The notes: generated by a model not told the origin, from the letters alone. A DNA stretch of 12,059 bases from an uncultured Oscillibacter sp. (GCA_947245315.1 CAMXNV010000049.1:1-12059); one strand, 5' to 3'. Positions 1 to 6,599 are shown, counted from the first letter of the stretch. Program-made: numbers and translations.

Positions 1-30
1 TTCGGGCAGGCTTCACTCCGTTCCGTTTGT

Positions 31-202
31 TCCTCCTCTCCCCACGAAAACCGCTACGCTGGGTTTTCGCGGGGGCCCCCGTGTCCCCCCTACTTCTTTT
101 ACTCTTTTGGACCGTGCACGGCCCGTTTTCTCGTTTTCTTCTGGAAGAAAATTTGGGGCCCCCGCCGCAACCCAGCGTAGCGGTTGCGGTGGGGAGAGGA
201 GG
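31..202. repeat. Inverted pair of hairpin repeats (copies D1 and D2), about 48-bp arms
   Basis: Positions 31-79 and 155-202 are near-perfect reverse complements, so the block could form one long hairpin or cruciform with a loop of about 75 bases. Each arm is also a small hairpin: in D1 CGAAAACC pairs with GGTTTTCG, in D2 CCGCAACC pairs with GGTTGCGG, around a GCTACGC or GCGTAGC loop. Inside the central loop are a perfect 10-bp palindrome CCGTGCACGG (112-121) and a TTTTCTT-CTGG-AAGAAAA hairpin (134-151). A third copy (D3) lies at 11821-11936. The ATG at 208 follows a good ribosome-binding-like sequence, but its reading frame is not kept in D3, so I do not call a gene here. Confidence 0.85.
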
Positions 203-271
203 AAGGAATGGAGCAGAGCGCAGTCCTCGCCGTTAGGCGGGGACGGAGCGGGCGGAATTTCTTCCGACGAC
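155..271 (+). repeat. Dispersed structured repeat, copy D2
   Basis: This 117-base unit matches 11821-11936 along its whole length: a GGGGCCCCCG start, hairpin 1, the purine tract GGGGAGAGGAGGAAGGAATGGAG, hairpin 2 (GTCCTCGCC-GTTA-GGCGGGGAC at 223-244) and the ending GGAATTTCTTCCGACGA. Similarity stops at about 271. The unit resembles the short palindromic repeats scattered between genes in high-GC gut Clostridia; that statement is general knowledge and was not checked by search. No transposase is linked to it. Confidence 0.85.
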
Positions 272-273
272 AT

Positions 274-298
274 GGGGGGTGCTTTGCACCAGCCCCCC
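274..298. other. G/C hairpin at the end of repeat D2
   Basis: GGTGC (278-282) and GCACC (286-290) pair around a TTT loop. After a two-base AG bulge, GGGG (274-277) can pair with the C-run at 293-298. No T-run follows on either strand, so it is not a standard terminator. It separates the repeat from the transporter control region. Confidence 0.4.
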
Positions 299-317
299 AA
301 AAGGGAGTAGCCTACCC

Positions 318-366
318 CTTACAGCCTATCTTACAAAAATGTAAGACACACCCCCGAAACTGTAAG
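318..366 (+). promoter_or_regulatory. BceR-type operator cluster
   Basis: At 331-344 is TTACA-AAAA-TGTAA, an exact inverted repeat. It fits the TNACA-N4-TGTAA box described for BceR-like response regulators of Firmicutes (established knowledge). Further half sites flank it: TTACA at 319-323 and TGTAA at 361-365, giving a nested symmetrical arrangement (CTTACAG at 318-324, CTGTAAG at 360-366). The two TGTAA half sites are 21 bp apart, two helical turns. The cluster lies just upstream of a promoter with a poor -35, as expected for activator-dependent control of a BceAB transporter. Confidence 0.7.
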
Positions 367-375
367 CCAAAACCA

Positions 376-404
376 TGGCACCCCACGCCCCATCCTGCTA
401 CAAT
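376..404 (+). promoter_or_regulatory. Candidate promoter of the bceAB operon
   Basis: An extended -10 element TGC-TACAAT occupies 396-404. The hexamer 17 bp upstream (376-381, TGGCAC) is a poor -35, consistent with dependence on an activator bound at the TTACA/TGTAA sites. Predicted transcription start is near 411, leaving a leader of about 24 bases before the ATG at 435. Confidence 0.55.
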
Positions 405-434
405 AGCCTCACAACCCAAGAGGAGGACAGCGAT

Positions 435-1202
435 ATGTCGATATTGGAAGTACAGCATCTCCAAAAAATCTACACCACCCGCTTCGGCGGCAATCAGGTC
501 ACCGCCCTGGCGGACGTGAATTTCTCCGTGGAGCCCGGGGAGTACGTGGCCATCATGGGCGAGTCCGGCTCCGGCAAGACCACCTTATTAAATATCCTGG
601 CGGCCCTGGACCGCCCCACCGCCGGGGAGGTCTTCCTCAACGGCAAGGCCCTCTCCGACATCCGGGAGCGGGACCTGGCGGCCTTCCGCCGGTCTCACCT
701 GGGCTTCGTCTTCCAGGACTTCAACCTCCTGGACACCTTCTCTCTCCAGGACAACATCTTTCTCCCCCTGGTCCTGGCGGGGAAGGACTACCGGGACATG
801 CGGAAAAAGCTCCTCCCCATCGCGGAGCAGCTGGGCATCACGGAAATCTTGACCAAGTACCCCTACGAGGTCTCCGGGGGCCAGAAGCAGCGCTGCGCCG
901 TGGCCCGGGCCCTGGTGACGGACCCCCAGATCGTCCTGGCCGACGAGCCCACCGGCGCCCTGGACTCCCGGGCCTCGGACAACCTGCTGGAGCTCTTCGG
1001 GGAGATCAACCGGGGCGGCCAGACCATCCTCATGGTCACCCACTCCGTCAAGGCCGCCAGCCACGCCGGGCGGGTCCTCTTCCTCCGGGACGGGCAGGTG
1101 TACCACCAGCTCTACCGGGGCGGCCAGAGCGCCGAGGAACAGTTCGCCAAAATCTCCGACACCCTCACGGTGCTGACGCAAGGCGGTGAGCCCCGTGCGT
1201 AA
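435..1202 (+). CDS. bceA: BceA-type ABC transporter ATP-binding protein
   Basis: ATPase subunit (255 aa) of a peptide-antibiotic sensing and detoxification exporter; it powers the permease encoded next. Visible motifs in order: Walker A GESGSGKTT (residues 42-50), Q-loop Gln94 in VFQDFNLLD, signature VSGGQKQR (146-153), Walker B IVLADEP (166-172), D-loop ALD (175-177) and switch His203. Length and the NLLDTFSLQDNIFLPL stretch fit the MacB/BceA branch. The start at ATG 435 is chosen because AGGAGG (421-426) sits 8 bases upstream; the longer open frame back to 375 has no ribosome binding site and would cross the promoter. The end overlaps the next gene by 8 bases, so translation is probably coupled. 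The usual neighbouring bceRS sensor/regulator pair is not in the window. The family is certain; the substrate is unknown. Confidence 0.93.
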   Translation: MSILEVQHLQKIYTTRFGGNQVTALADVNFSVEPGEYVAIMGESGSGKTTLLNILAALDRPTAGEVFLNGKALSDIRERDLAAFRRSHLGFVFQDFNLLDTFSLQDNIFLPLVLAGKDYRDMRKKLLPIAEQLGITEILTKYPYEVSGGQKQRCAVARALVTDPQIVLADEPTGALDSRASDNLLELFGEINRGGQTILMVTHSVKAASHAGRVLFLRDGQVYHQLYRGGQSAEEQFAKISDTLTVLTQGGEPRA

Positions 1203-3183
1203 GTCCGGCTTCTTCCCCCGCCTGGCCCTGGTGAACCTCATGCGGAACGGGCGGTTCTACGGGCCCTATCTCCTCTCCTGCGCCGTCACGGCGGCCATGT
1301 ACTACATTCTGAAGTTCCTGGCCTATAACGAGGGCCTGGACAGCGTCCGGGGGGCCATGTACCTGAAATCCTTCGCCTCGGTGGGCTGCCTGGTGGCGGC
1401 GGGGCTCTCGGCGGTGATTCTGCTCTACGCCAACAGCTTCGTCATGAAGCGCCGCCAGCGGGAGCTGGGCCTGTACAACATCCTGGGCCTGGAAAAGCGG
1501 CACATCGCCCGGGTTATGCTCTGGGAGACCTTGTACTGCGCCGCCGTCACCCTGATCGGGGGCGTGCTCCTGGGGATTCTCTTCTCCAAGGCCGTGGTCC
1601 TGCTGCTCTTGAAGCTGGCCCGCATCCCCGCTCAGTTCGGCATGGAGATTTCCGTCCCGGGCATCACGGAGACGGCCATGCTCTTCGGCGTCCTCTTCCT
1701 GGTGACCCTGGGGCAGAACCTCTTCCGCCTGGGCCGGGCCCGGCCGGTGGAGCTGCTCCGCAGCGCCTCCGCCGGGGAGCGGGAGCCCCGGACGAAGTGG
1801 CTGCTGGTCATCCTGGGAGTCCTGACCTTGGGGGGCGGCTACTTCCTGGCCATCTTCACCCAGAACCCCATTGAGGCCATGCTGTGGTTTTTCGCCGCGG
1901 TGATCCTGGTCATCATCGGCACCTACTGCCTCTTCACCGCCGGGTCCGTAGCGGTGCTGAAGCGCCTCCGGGCCAACCCCGGCTTCTACTACCAGACCCG
2001 GCACTTCACCGCCGTCTCCGGCCTTCTCTACCGGATGAAGCAGAACGCCGTGGGCCTGGCCAGCATCTGCATTCTCTCCACCATGGTGCTGGTGACGGTG
2101 TCCACGACGATTGCCATGAACATCGGCCTGGAGAACGCCCTGAACGAGATGTTCCCCGTAGACATCGAGTTCATCCAGGACCTGGAGAACCAGCCCGGGG
2201 ACCCCATGGACCACATGGCGGAGGTCCAGGCCGCCGCCGAGCGCTCCGGGGGCTATACGGACTCCCGGTACTACAGCCGCTATTGGTGCTACTGCGGCGT
2301 GAAGGGCCAGGAGATTGCCCTGAACCTGGACCAGGTCTGTCTCCGGACGCTGGTGGAGGTAGTGACGGCGGAGGACTACAACCGCCTCCTGGGAACGGAC
2401 TACATCCTGGCCCCGGACGAGGTCCTGGCCTGCCCGGAGAACCTGCCGGACTTCCCCGGGGACTTCACCATGGCCGCCCGCTTCGGCGAGCCCGGCCTGA
2501 CCTTCCACGTCCGGGAGGAGATCACGGAGACCATCCACCACGCCACCACGTCCCTGCTGGGCAAAGAGGACTCCACCCTCTTCCTGGTGGTAGCGGACCA
2601 GGAGACGGCCAAGGCCATCACGGACCTGGACACCTCCCGCAGCGCCCGGCAGTTCCGGGTGCAGATGAACCTGGCCGGGAAGGACTACAACGAGAAGCTC
2701 TCCCAGACGGAGCGCCTGGTCTTTGAGCTCAGCCAGCGGGACGAGGGCGTGAGCTTCACCAGCAAGCAGGACAACGCCCAGGAGTTCTACGCCATGTACG
2801 GGGGCTTTCTCTTCCTGGGCATCTTCCTGGGGCTCCTCTTCCTCCTGGCCACGGTGCTGATTATCTACTACAAGCAGATTTCCGAGGGCTACGAGGACCA
2901 GCGCCGCTTCCTGATTATGCGCCAGGTGGGCATGAGCCGCCGGGAGGTGAACGCCTCCATCCACAGTCAGATTCTCCTGGTGTTCTTCCTGCCCCTGGGG
3001 GCGGCGGGGCTGCACATTTTCATGGCCTTCCCCATGCTGACCCGGATGCTGGAGCTGTTCAACCTGTATGACGTCAAGCTCTTCGCCCTCTGCACGGCGG
3101 GGACCCTGGGGGTGTTCTGCCTGATCTACGCCCTGGTCTTCGTCCTGACGGCCCGGGCCTACACCCGGATTGTGGCGAACTAA
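1195..3183 (+). CDS. bceB: BceB-type ABC transporter permease
   Basis: Membrane subunit (662 aa from GTG 1195) of the BceAB-type transporter. The layout matches the family: helix 1 at about residues 21-41, FtsX-like segments near 60-82, 110-140, 155-175, 202-222, 228-250 and 285-310, an extracytoplasmic domain at about 312-533, then three closing helices near 535-558, 590-612 and 628-652. In B. subtilis the large external domain is linked to peptide sensing through the histidine kinase. Start choice: AGGCGGTGA (1181-1189) closely matches the 16S-complementary sequence and is well spaced for GTG 1195; the GTG at 1186 lies inside that sequence, so it is less likely but possible (665 aa). The stop is followed by a hairpin terminator at 3196. 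Family assignment is firm; which antibiotic it recognises cannot be read from the sequence. Confidence 0.9.
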   Translation: MRKSGFFPRLALVNLMRNGRFYGPYLLSCAVTAAMYYILKFLAYNEGLDSVRGAMYLKSFASVGCLVAAGLSAVILLYANSFVMKRRQRELGLYNILGLEKRHIARVMLWETLYCAAVTLIGGVLLGILFSKAVVLLLLKLARIPAQFGMEISVPGITETAMLFGVLFLVTLGQNLFRLGRARPVELLRSASAGEREPRTKWLLVILGVLTLGGGYFLAIFTQNPIEAMLWFFAAVILVIIGTYCLFTAGSVAVLKRLRANPGFYYQTRHFTAVSGLLYRMKQNAVGLASICILSTMVLVTVSTTIAMNIGLENALNEMFPVDIEFIQDLENQPGDPMDHMAEVQAAAERSGGYTDSRYYSRYWCYCGVKGQEIALNLDQVCLRTLVEVVTAEDYNRLLGTDYILAPDEVLACPENLPDFPGDFTMAARFGEPGLTFHVREEITETIHHATTSLLGKEDSTLFLVVADQETAKAITDLDTSRSARQFRVQMNLAGKDYNEKLSQTERLVFELSQRDEGVSFTSKQDNAQEFYAMYGGFLFLGIFLGLLFLLATVLIIYYKQISEGYEDQRRFLIMRQVGMSRREVNASIHSQILLVFFLPLGAAGLHIFMAFPMLTRMLELFNLYDVKLFALCTAGTLGVFCLIYALVFVLTARAYTRIVAN

Positions 3184-3195
3184 TTCCCTCTCTCC

Positions 3196-3234
3196 AGGCC
3201 CCGCCGGTGCGCGCGCAAAGCCCCGGCGGGGCCT
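3196..3234 (+). terminator. Hairpin terminator after bceB
   Basis: GGCCCCGCCGG (3197-3207) pairs perfectly over 11 bp with CCGGCGGGGCC (3223-3233) around a 15-base loop, 12 bases after the bceB stop. The following bases (TGATATTAG) are only weakly T-rich, so termination may be incomplete or Rho-assisted. Confidence 0.65.
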
Positions 3235-3316
3235 GATATTAGATTTCAGAAAGAAGCTGGACAGATTTCCGCAGTACAGTGAGGAGGACTGGCAGGGCGG
3301 GGAAAAATGACGAAGA

Positions 3317-3343
3317 GTAACAAAACTGTACTTGTTTTGTAAC
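3317..3343. promoter_or_regulatory. Interrupted palindrome, candidate operator
   Basis: GTAACAAAAC and GTTTTGTAAC form 10-bp arms with one mismatch around a 7-base spacer (TGTACTT). A or T after the hairpin is limited, so it fits a protein-binding site better than a terminator. It lies about 80 bp upstream of the TTGACA promoter of the glycolipid operon. The protein that would bind it is unknown. Confidence 0.45.
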
Positions 3344-3421
3344 CCTCTTTCCCAAATATTGGCGTATGCTTTAGAATACGAGGGCCCCCGCCGCCCCTTC
3401 GCAAAAAAATCTCTGCGGCCC

Positions 3422-3450
3422 TTGACAAACTGTATCAACTGTATTATTAT
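3422..3450 (+). promoter_or_regulatory. Strong sigma-A-type promoter of the glycolipid operon
   Basis: TTGACA (3422-3427) is perfect and is followed after 17 bp by TATTAT (3445-3450). The predicted start near 3457 gives a leader of about 100 bases before the glycosyltransferase ATG at 3560. Confidence 0.8.
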
Positions 3451-3475
3451 TGCTAATACGATAGTACAATGACAC

Positions 3476-3481
3476 AGGAGG
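3476..3481 (+). promoter_or_regulatory. Orphan Shine-Dalgarno sequence in the operon leader
   Basis: A perfect AGGAGG is followed by AAAATTTTTTCGAAAAG with no ATG, GTG or TTG at useful distance. The frame running through ATT 3485 and TTG 3500 stays open to a TGA at 3542-3544, which overlaps an ATG at 3541, so a short leader peptide with a rare start is possible but unproven. It could equally be a ribosome standby site or chance. Confidence 0.35.
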
Positions 3482-3559
3482 AAAATTTTTTCGAAAAGCT
3501 TGAAGAATCCCCCCTGGTTGTTCCGTAATATACTTGAGACATGAGAAACGAGGTCTGTC

Positions 3560-4732
3560 ATGAAAATTCTGATTACATCCGACTGGTACATCCCCGCGGT
3601 GAACGGCGTTGTCACCTCGGTGAAAAATCTCCGCCGGGAGCTGGAGGCCCGGGGCCACGAGGTCCGGGTGCTGACCCTCTCCCAGAACCGCCGCTCCTAC
3701 GAGAAGGACGGCGTGACCTACCTGGGCTCCGTGGCGGCGGGCCTGATCTACCCCGGGGCCCGGCTGCGGACGGCCCTGGCGGGGAAGTGGGTCCGGGAGA
3801 TCGTGGAGTGGGGCCCCGAGGTGGTCCATTCCCAGTGTGAGTTCTCCACCTTCTTCCTGGCCCGGCGCATCGCCGAGGAGCTGGACATTCCCCTGGTTCA
3901 CACCTATCACACGGTGTACGAGGACTACACCCATTACTTCTCCCCCAACGTCCGCTTCGGAAAGAAGGCCGCCGCGGTCTTCACCCGCTGGGCCGCCTCC
4001 CACACGGACTGCCTCATCGCCCCCACGGGGAAGGTGCGGCAGCTCCTCCAGGGCTACGGCGTGCAGAAGCCCGTCTTCGTGGTGCCCTCGGGCATCGACC
4101 TGCGGCGCTTCCACGGCGAGCCGGACCCCCTCCGGAGCGCGGTGCTCCGGGCCAGCCTGGACATTCCCCAGGACCGGACCATCCTGGTCTTCGTGGGCCG
4201 CCTGGCCGAGGAGAAGGGAGTGGAGGAGCTCCTCCGCTTCCGGGCGGCCATGGGCTCCGGGGACGTGACCCTCCTCCTGGTGGGGGACGGCCCGGACCGC
4301 AAGCGCCTGGAGGGCGTGGCCGCCGGGCTGGGGCTGGGAGCTCCCGACGTGGTCTTCGCGGGCATGGTGCCGGCGGAGCAGGTGGCGGAGTGGTATCAGC
4401 TGGGGGACCTGTTTGTCAGCGCCTCCACCAGCGAGACCCAAGGGCTCACCTATGCCGAGGCCCTGGCCGCCGGGGTGCCGGTGCTGTGCCGGGCGGACCC
4501 CTGCCTCCTGGGCGTGGTCCAGGACGGGGAGAACGGCTGGCAGTACCACACCGAGGCGGAGTTCCGCCAGCGGCTGGCGGACTTCCTGGCCCATCCCCAG
4601 CACCGGGAGGCCCTGTGCCGCAGCGCCCGGGAGACCGGGGAGGAGTACTCCGCCCAGCGCTTCGCGGAGCGGGTGGAGGCCATTTACGAGGAACAGATCG
4701 AACGGAATGCTGTACGGAGGATACCCGCATGA
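3560..4732 (+). CDS. GT4 glycosyltransferase, probable diacylglycerol alpha-glucosyltransferase
   Basis: Retaining GT-B glycosyltransferase of 390 aa that probably transfers glucose from a nucleotide sugar to diacylglycerol at the inner membrane face, making the first glycolipid. The N-terminus shows the acceptor-domain pattern of monoglucosyl-diacylglycerol synthases (ITSDWYIPAVNGVVTSVKNL, residues 5-24) and HTYHTVYEDY (114-123). The donor domain has SGID (177-180), Arg214 and Lys219 in GRLAEEKG, GDGP (242-245), and the EX7E pair Glu292/Glu300. The ATG at 3560 is chosen for ACGAGG (3548-3553) 6 bases upstream; the ATG at 3541 is in another frame. The stop overlaps the next ATG (ATGA), so the two are translationally coupled. 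The second GT in the operon resembles diglycosyl-diacylglycerol synthases, which supports this role. Another lipid or polysaccharide acceptor cannot be excluded. Confidence 0.85.
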   Translation: MKILITSDWYIPAVNGVVTSVKNLRRELEARGHEVRVLTLSQNRRSYEKDGVTYLGSVAAGLIYPGARLRTALAGKWVREIVEWGPEVVHSQCEFSTFFLARRIAEELDIPLVHTYHTVYEDYTHYFSPNVRFGKKAAAVFTRWAASHTDCLIAPTGKVRQLLQGYGVQKPVFVVPSGIDLRRFHGEPDPLRSAVLRASLDIPQDRTILVFVGRLAEEKGVEELLRFRAAMGSGDVTLLLVGDGPDRKRLEGVAAGLGLGAPDVVFAGMVPAEQVAEWYQLGDLFVSASTSETQGLTYAEALAAGVPVLCRADPCLLGVVQDGENGWQYHTEAEFRQRLADFLAHPQHREALCRSARETGEEYSAQRFAERVEAIYEEQIERNAVRRIPA

Positions 4733-5331
4733 AACAGCAGACAATTCCCATAGAGAAGAGGGCCCTCCAGGCGGCCTCCCTTGTGGGCTTTGCCATCTGC
4801 GTGGCGGTGGCCGTCTGGGGCTGGCAGACCGGCGTCCTGACCTCTCAGGAGAAGCTCCAGGCCCTGGTGGACAAGTGGGGCCCCGCCGGGGCTCTGCTCT
4901 TCACCGTCTTCCAGGCAGTGCAGGTGGTGGTGCCCATTCTCCCCGGGGGCCTGGGGTGCCTGGTGGGGGTTGTGCTCTTCGGGCCTGTCTGGGGCTTTAC
5001 CTATAACTACGTGGGCATCTGCATCGGCTCCCTCCTGGCCTTCGCCGTGGCGAAGAACTGCGGGCGGCCCCTGCTGTACCTGCTGTTTTCCGAGAAGACC
5101 ATAGAGAAGTACGACGCCTGGACCGAGAAGCGGGACCGCTTCGCCAAGCTCTTCTTCTGGTCCATCTTCCTGCCCATCGCCCCGGACGACTTCCTGTGCT
5201 ACCTGGCGGGCACCACCACCATGACCTGGCGGCGCTACGCGGCCATCATCCTCCTGGGGAAGCCCTTCAACATCGCCCTGTACAGCATGGGCCTCGTGGC
5301 CCTGTGGAAGGTGCTGTTCCCCGGCTTTTGA
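4729..5331 (+). CDS. VTT-domain (TVP38/DedA-like) integral membrane protein
   Basis: Small polytopic membrane protein of 200 aa with the VTT fold shared by DedA, TVP38/TMEM64 and eukaryotic VMP1/TMEM41B. Residues 15-33 form the first helix. The core runs from the amphipathic FQAVQVVVPILPGG (61-74) through GVVLFGPVWGFTYNYVGICIGSLLAF (80-105), and the second re-entrant motif is FFWSIFLPIAPDDFLCYLAG (142-161). The Arg common before the first Pro in many DedA proteins is Ile here. Known family members move undecaprenyl phosphate or scramble phospholipids. Its place between two glycolipid glycosyltransferases, with a 4-base overlap upstream, suggests it moves diacylglycerol or glycolipid across the membrane (inference). 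CGGAGG at 4715-4720 supports the ATG at 4729. Confidence 0.88.
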   Translation: MKQQTIPIEKRALQAASLVGFAICVAVAVWGWQTGVLTSQEKLQALVDKWGPAGALLFTVFQAVQVVVPILPGGLGCLVGVVLFGPVWGFTYNYVGICIGSLLAFAVAKNCGRPLLYLLFSEKTIEKYDAWTEKRDRFAKLFFWSIFLPIAPDDFLCYLAGTTTMTWRRYAAIILLGKPFNIALYSMGLVALWKVLFPGF

Positions 5332-5339
5332 AAAATTTG

Positions 5340-5406
5340 CCGTCATAGACTGACGGTTCACGTGTCAAACTGAACCTGCTGAAAAAAGCGGACAAACCGT
5401 CCGCTT
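5340..5406. other. Three tandem hairpins between VTT gene and second glycosyltransferase
   Basis: CCGTCA/TGACGG (5340-5345 with 5351-5356), GGTTCA/TGAACC (5355-5360 with 5371-5376) and AAGCGGAC/GTCCGCTT (5386-5393 with 5399-5406) follow one another. The first two share the GG at 5355-5356, so they compete. The third has a perfect 8-bp stem. On the + strand it lacks a T-run, but on the - strand it is followed by six T, so it would terminate better in that direction. On the + strand the block may act as a partial terminator or an mRNA processing or stability region. Confidence 0.5.
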
Positions 5407-5512
5407 GGATTTGTGCACCCAAAATACGAAAAGCAACCCAAATTCAGGCAAGCCGCAAGCCGGAAAACTGCGGCGGCCACAGCGAGGCGACCCACTGCGG
5501 CAAGGAGGCTGT

Positions 5513-6556
5513 ATGCGCATTTACATTTACAGCGGCGGAGAGAAGCTGGTGGGCAAGAGCGGCGTGGGACAGGCCATCCGGCACCAGCGGGAGTGCCTCC
5601 GGCGCTCCGGCGTGCCCACCACGGACCGCTGGACGGCGGACACCGCCGCGGTCCATGTGAACACCATCCTGCCGGACTCCGTACTGGCGGCCCTGGGGGC
5701 CAAGCTCCGGGGCCGGAAGGTGGTCTGGTACGGCCACTCCACCATGGAGGACTTCCGGTCCTCCTTCAAGGGCTCCAACGCCCTGGCCCCCCTGTTCAAG
5801 CGCTGGATCACCTTCTGCTACGGCCTGGGGGACCTGGTGCTGACGCCCACGGAGTACTCCCGGGAGCTGCTCCAGAGCTACGGCCTGAAAAAGCCGGTCT
5901 ACAGCATCTCCAACGGCGTGGACACCTCCTTCTTCAAGCCCGACCCCGCCGCCCGGGCGGCCCTCCGGAGCCGGTACGGCTTGAGAGAGGACGAGAAGAT
6001 CGTGGTCTCCGTGGGCCACATGATCGCCCGGAAGGGCCTGCCGGAGTTCCTGGAGCTGGCCCGGCGGACGCCGGGGGCCACTTTTATCTGGTTCGGCTGG
6101 ACGAATCCCAAGCTCATCCCCCAGGAGATCAACGAGGCCATCCAGCGGGCCCCCGCCAACGTGCGCTTCCCCGGCTACGTGGGCCGGGAGGAACTGCGGG
6201 AGGCCTACCAGGGGGCGGACGTCTTCGCCTTCCTCAGCCACGAGGAGACGGAGGGCATCGTGGTCCTAGAGGCCCTGGCCTGCGGAATTCCCACGGTGCT
6301 CCGGGACATTCCCGTCTACGGCGGCTGGCTGAACCATGGGGAAAATGTATACAAAGCGTCGAATAACGATGAATTTCAACAGATCGTATCGGATTTGCTG
6401 GCCAAGACCCTGCCGGACCTCACTTCTGCCGGGCGGGCGGTGGCGGAGTCCCGGAGCCTGGAGCAGGTGGGCCGGAGGCTGAAGGACATCTATTTGGAGC
6501 AGCGGGTTCTGCCGCCCCTCCCGGCGGCCCTGCCCCAGAAACAGGCCCGGGCCTAG
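5513..6556 (+). CDS. GT4 glycosyltransferase, probable glycosyl-diacylglycerol glycosyltransferase
   Basis: GT-B glycosyltransferase of 347 aa, likely the enzyme that adds a second sugar to glucosyl-diacylglycerol. The N-terminus EKLVGKSGVGQAIRHQ (residues 10-25) resembles the GQGV-A motif of streptococcal CpoA and enterococcal BgsA-type enzymes, which act after a monoglycosyl-diacylglycerol synthase (family knowledge from memory). The donor domain contains SNGVD (133-137), GHMIARKG (168-175) and the EX7E pair Glu245/Glu253 in HEETEGIVVLEA. The ATG at 5513 follows AAGGAGG (5502-5508) at 4 bases; the frame is open back to a TTG at 5405, but that part is Lys/Arg/Pro-rich without a ribosome site. 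It is separated from the VTT gene by 181 bases with hairpins, so its level may be set separately. A stretch near 6343-6402 uses AT-rich codons unlike the rest of the gene. Confidence 0.82.
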   Translation: MRIYIYSGGEKLVGKSGVGQAIRHQRECLRRSGVPTTDRWTADTAAVHVNTILPDSVLAALGAKLRGRKVVWYGHSTMEDFRSSFKGSNALAPLFKRWITFCYGLGDLVLTPTEYSRELLQSYGLKKPVYSISNGVDTSFFKPDPAARAALRSRYGLREDEKIVVSVGHMIARKGLPEFLELARRTPGATFIWFGWTNPKLIPQEINEAIQRAPANVRFPGYVGREELREAYQGADVFAFLSHEETEGIVVLEALACGIPTVLRDIPVYGGWLNHGENVYKASNNDEFQQIVSDLLAKTLPDLTSAGRAVAESRSLEQVGRRLKDIYLEQRVLPPLPAALPQKQARA

Positions 6557-6567
6557 GGATCCTTTCG

Positions 6568-6589
6568 GGAAAAGGCCCCTTTCCTTTTT
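6568..6589 (+). terminator. Intrinsic terminator of the glycolipid operon
   Basis: GGAAAAGG and CCTTTCC pair with a single bulged A and are followed by TTTTT (6585-6589), starting 12 bases after the stop codon. The T-run lies just upstream of the next gene's -10, so terminator and promoter are packed together. Confidence 0.65.
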
Positions 6590-6599
6590 CCTCCATCCG

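Larger units (their letters stand above)
3184..3559. other. Gene-free stretch between bceB and the glycolipid operon
   Basis: These 376 bases hold the bceB terminator, an interrupted palindrome (3317-3343), a strong promoter (3422-3450) and a leader of about 100 bases with an unused AGGAGG. The base composition is much more AT-rich than the flanking genes. The only tiny reading frame with an ATG (3307-3342, 10 codons) has no convincing support. I see no RNA gene. Confidence 0.7.

Noticed and set aside
31..271. CRISPR array or phage attachment site
   Set aside because: Only two inverted copies, no regular direct repeats or unique spacers, and no cas, integrase or tRNA gene in the window.
208..519. 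ATG with good AGGAGG spacing inside repeat D2
   Set aside because: The same ATG in repeat D3 leads into a different frame because the copies differ by one base, and the frame runs through the operator and into bceA. Structure, not peptide, is conserved.
3307..3342. Ten-codon ATG frame across the 27-bp palindrome
   Set aside because: No proper ribosome site at the right distance and too short to judge; the palindrome is the better explanation for the sequence.
1165..3615. Long minus-strand open frame (816 codons) opposite bceB
   Set aside because: It is the mirror of a GC-rich coding gene, is rich in Gly/Glu/Gln/His/Val without recognisable domains, has no ribosome site and covers a terminator and promoter. 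The + strand frame is a clear BceB.
3371..4744. Minus-strand open frame (457 codons) opposite the first glycosyltransferase
   Set aside because: Shadow frame with low-complexity content that also runs through the operon promoter; the + strand has all GT4 motifs.
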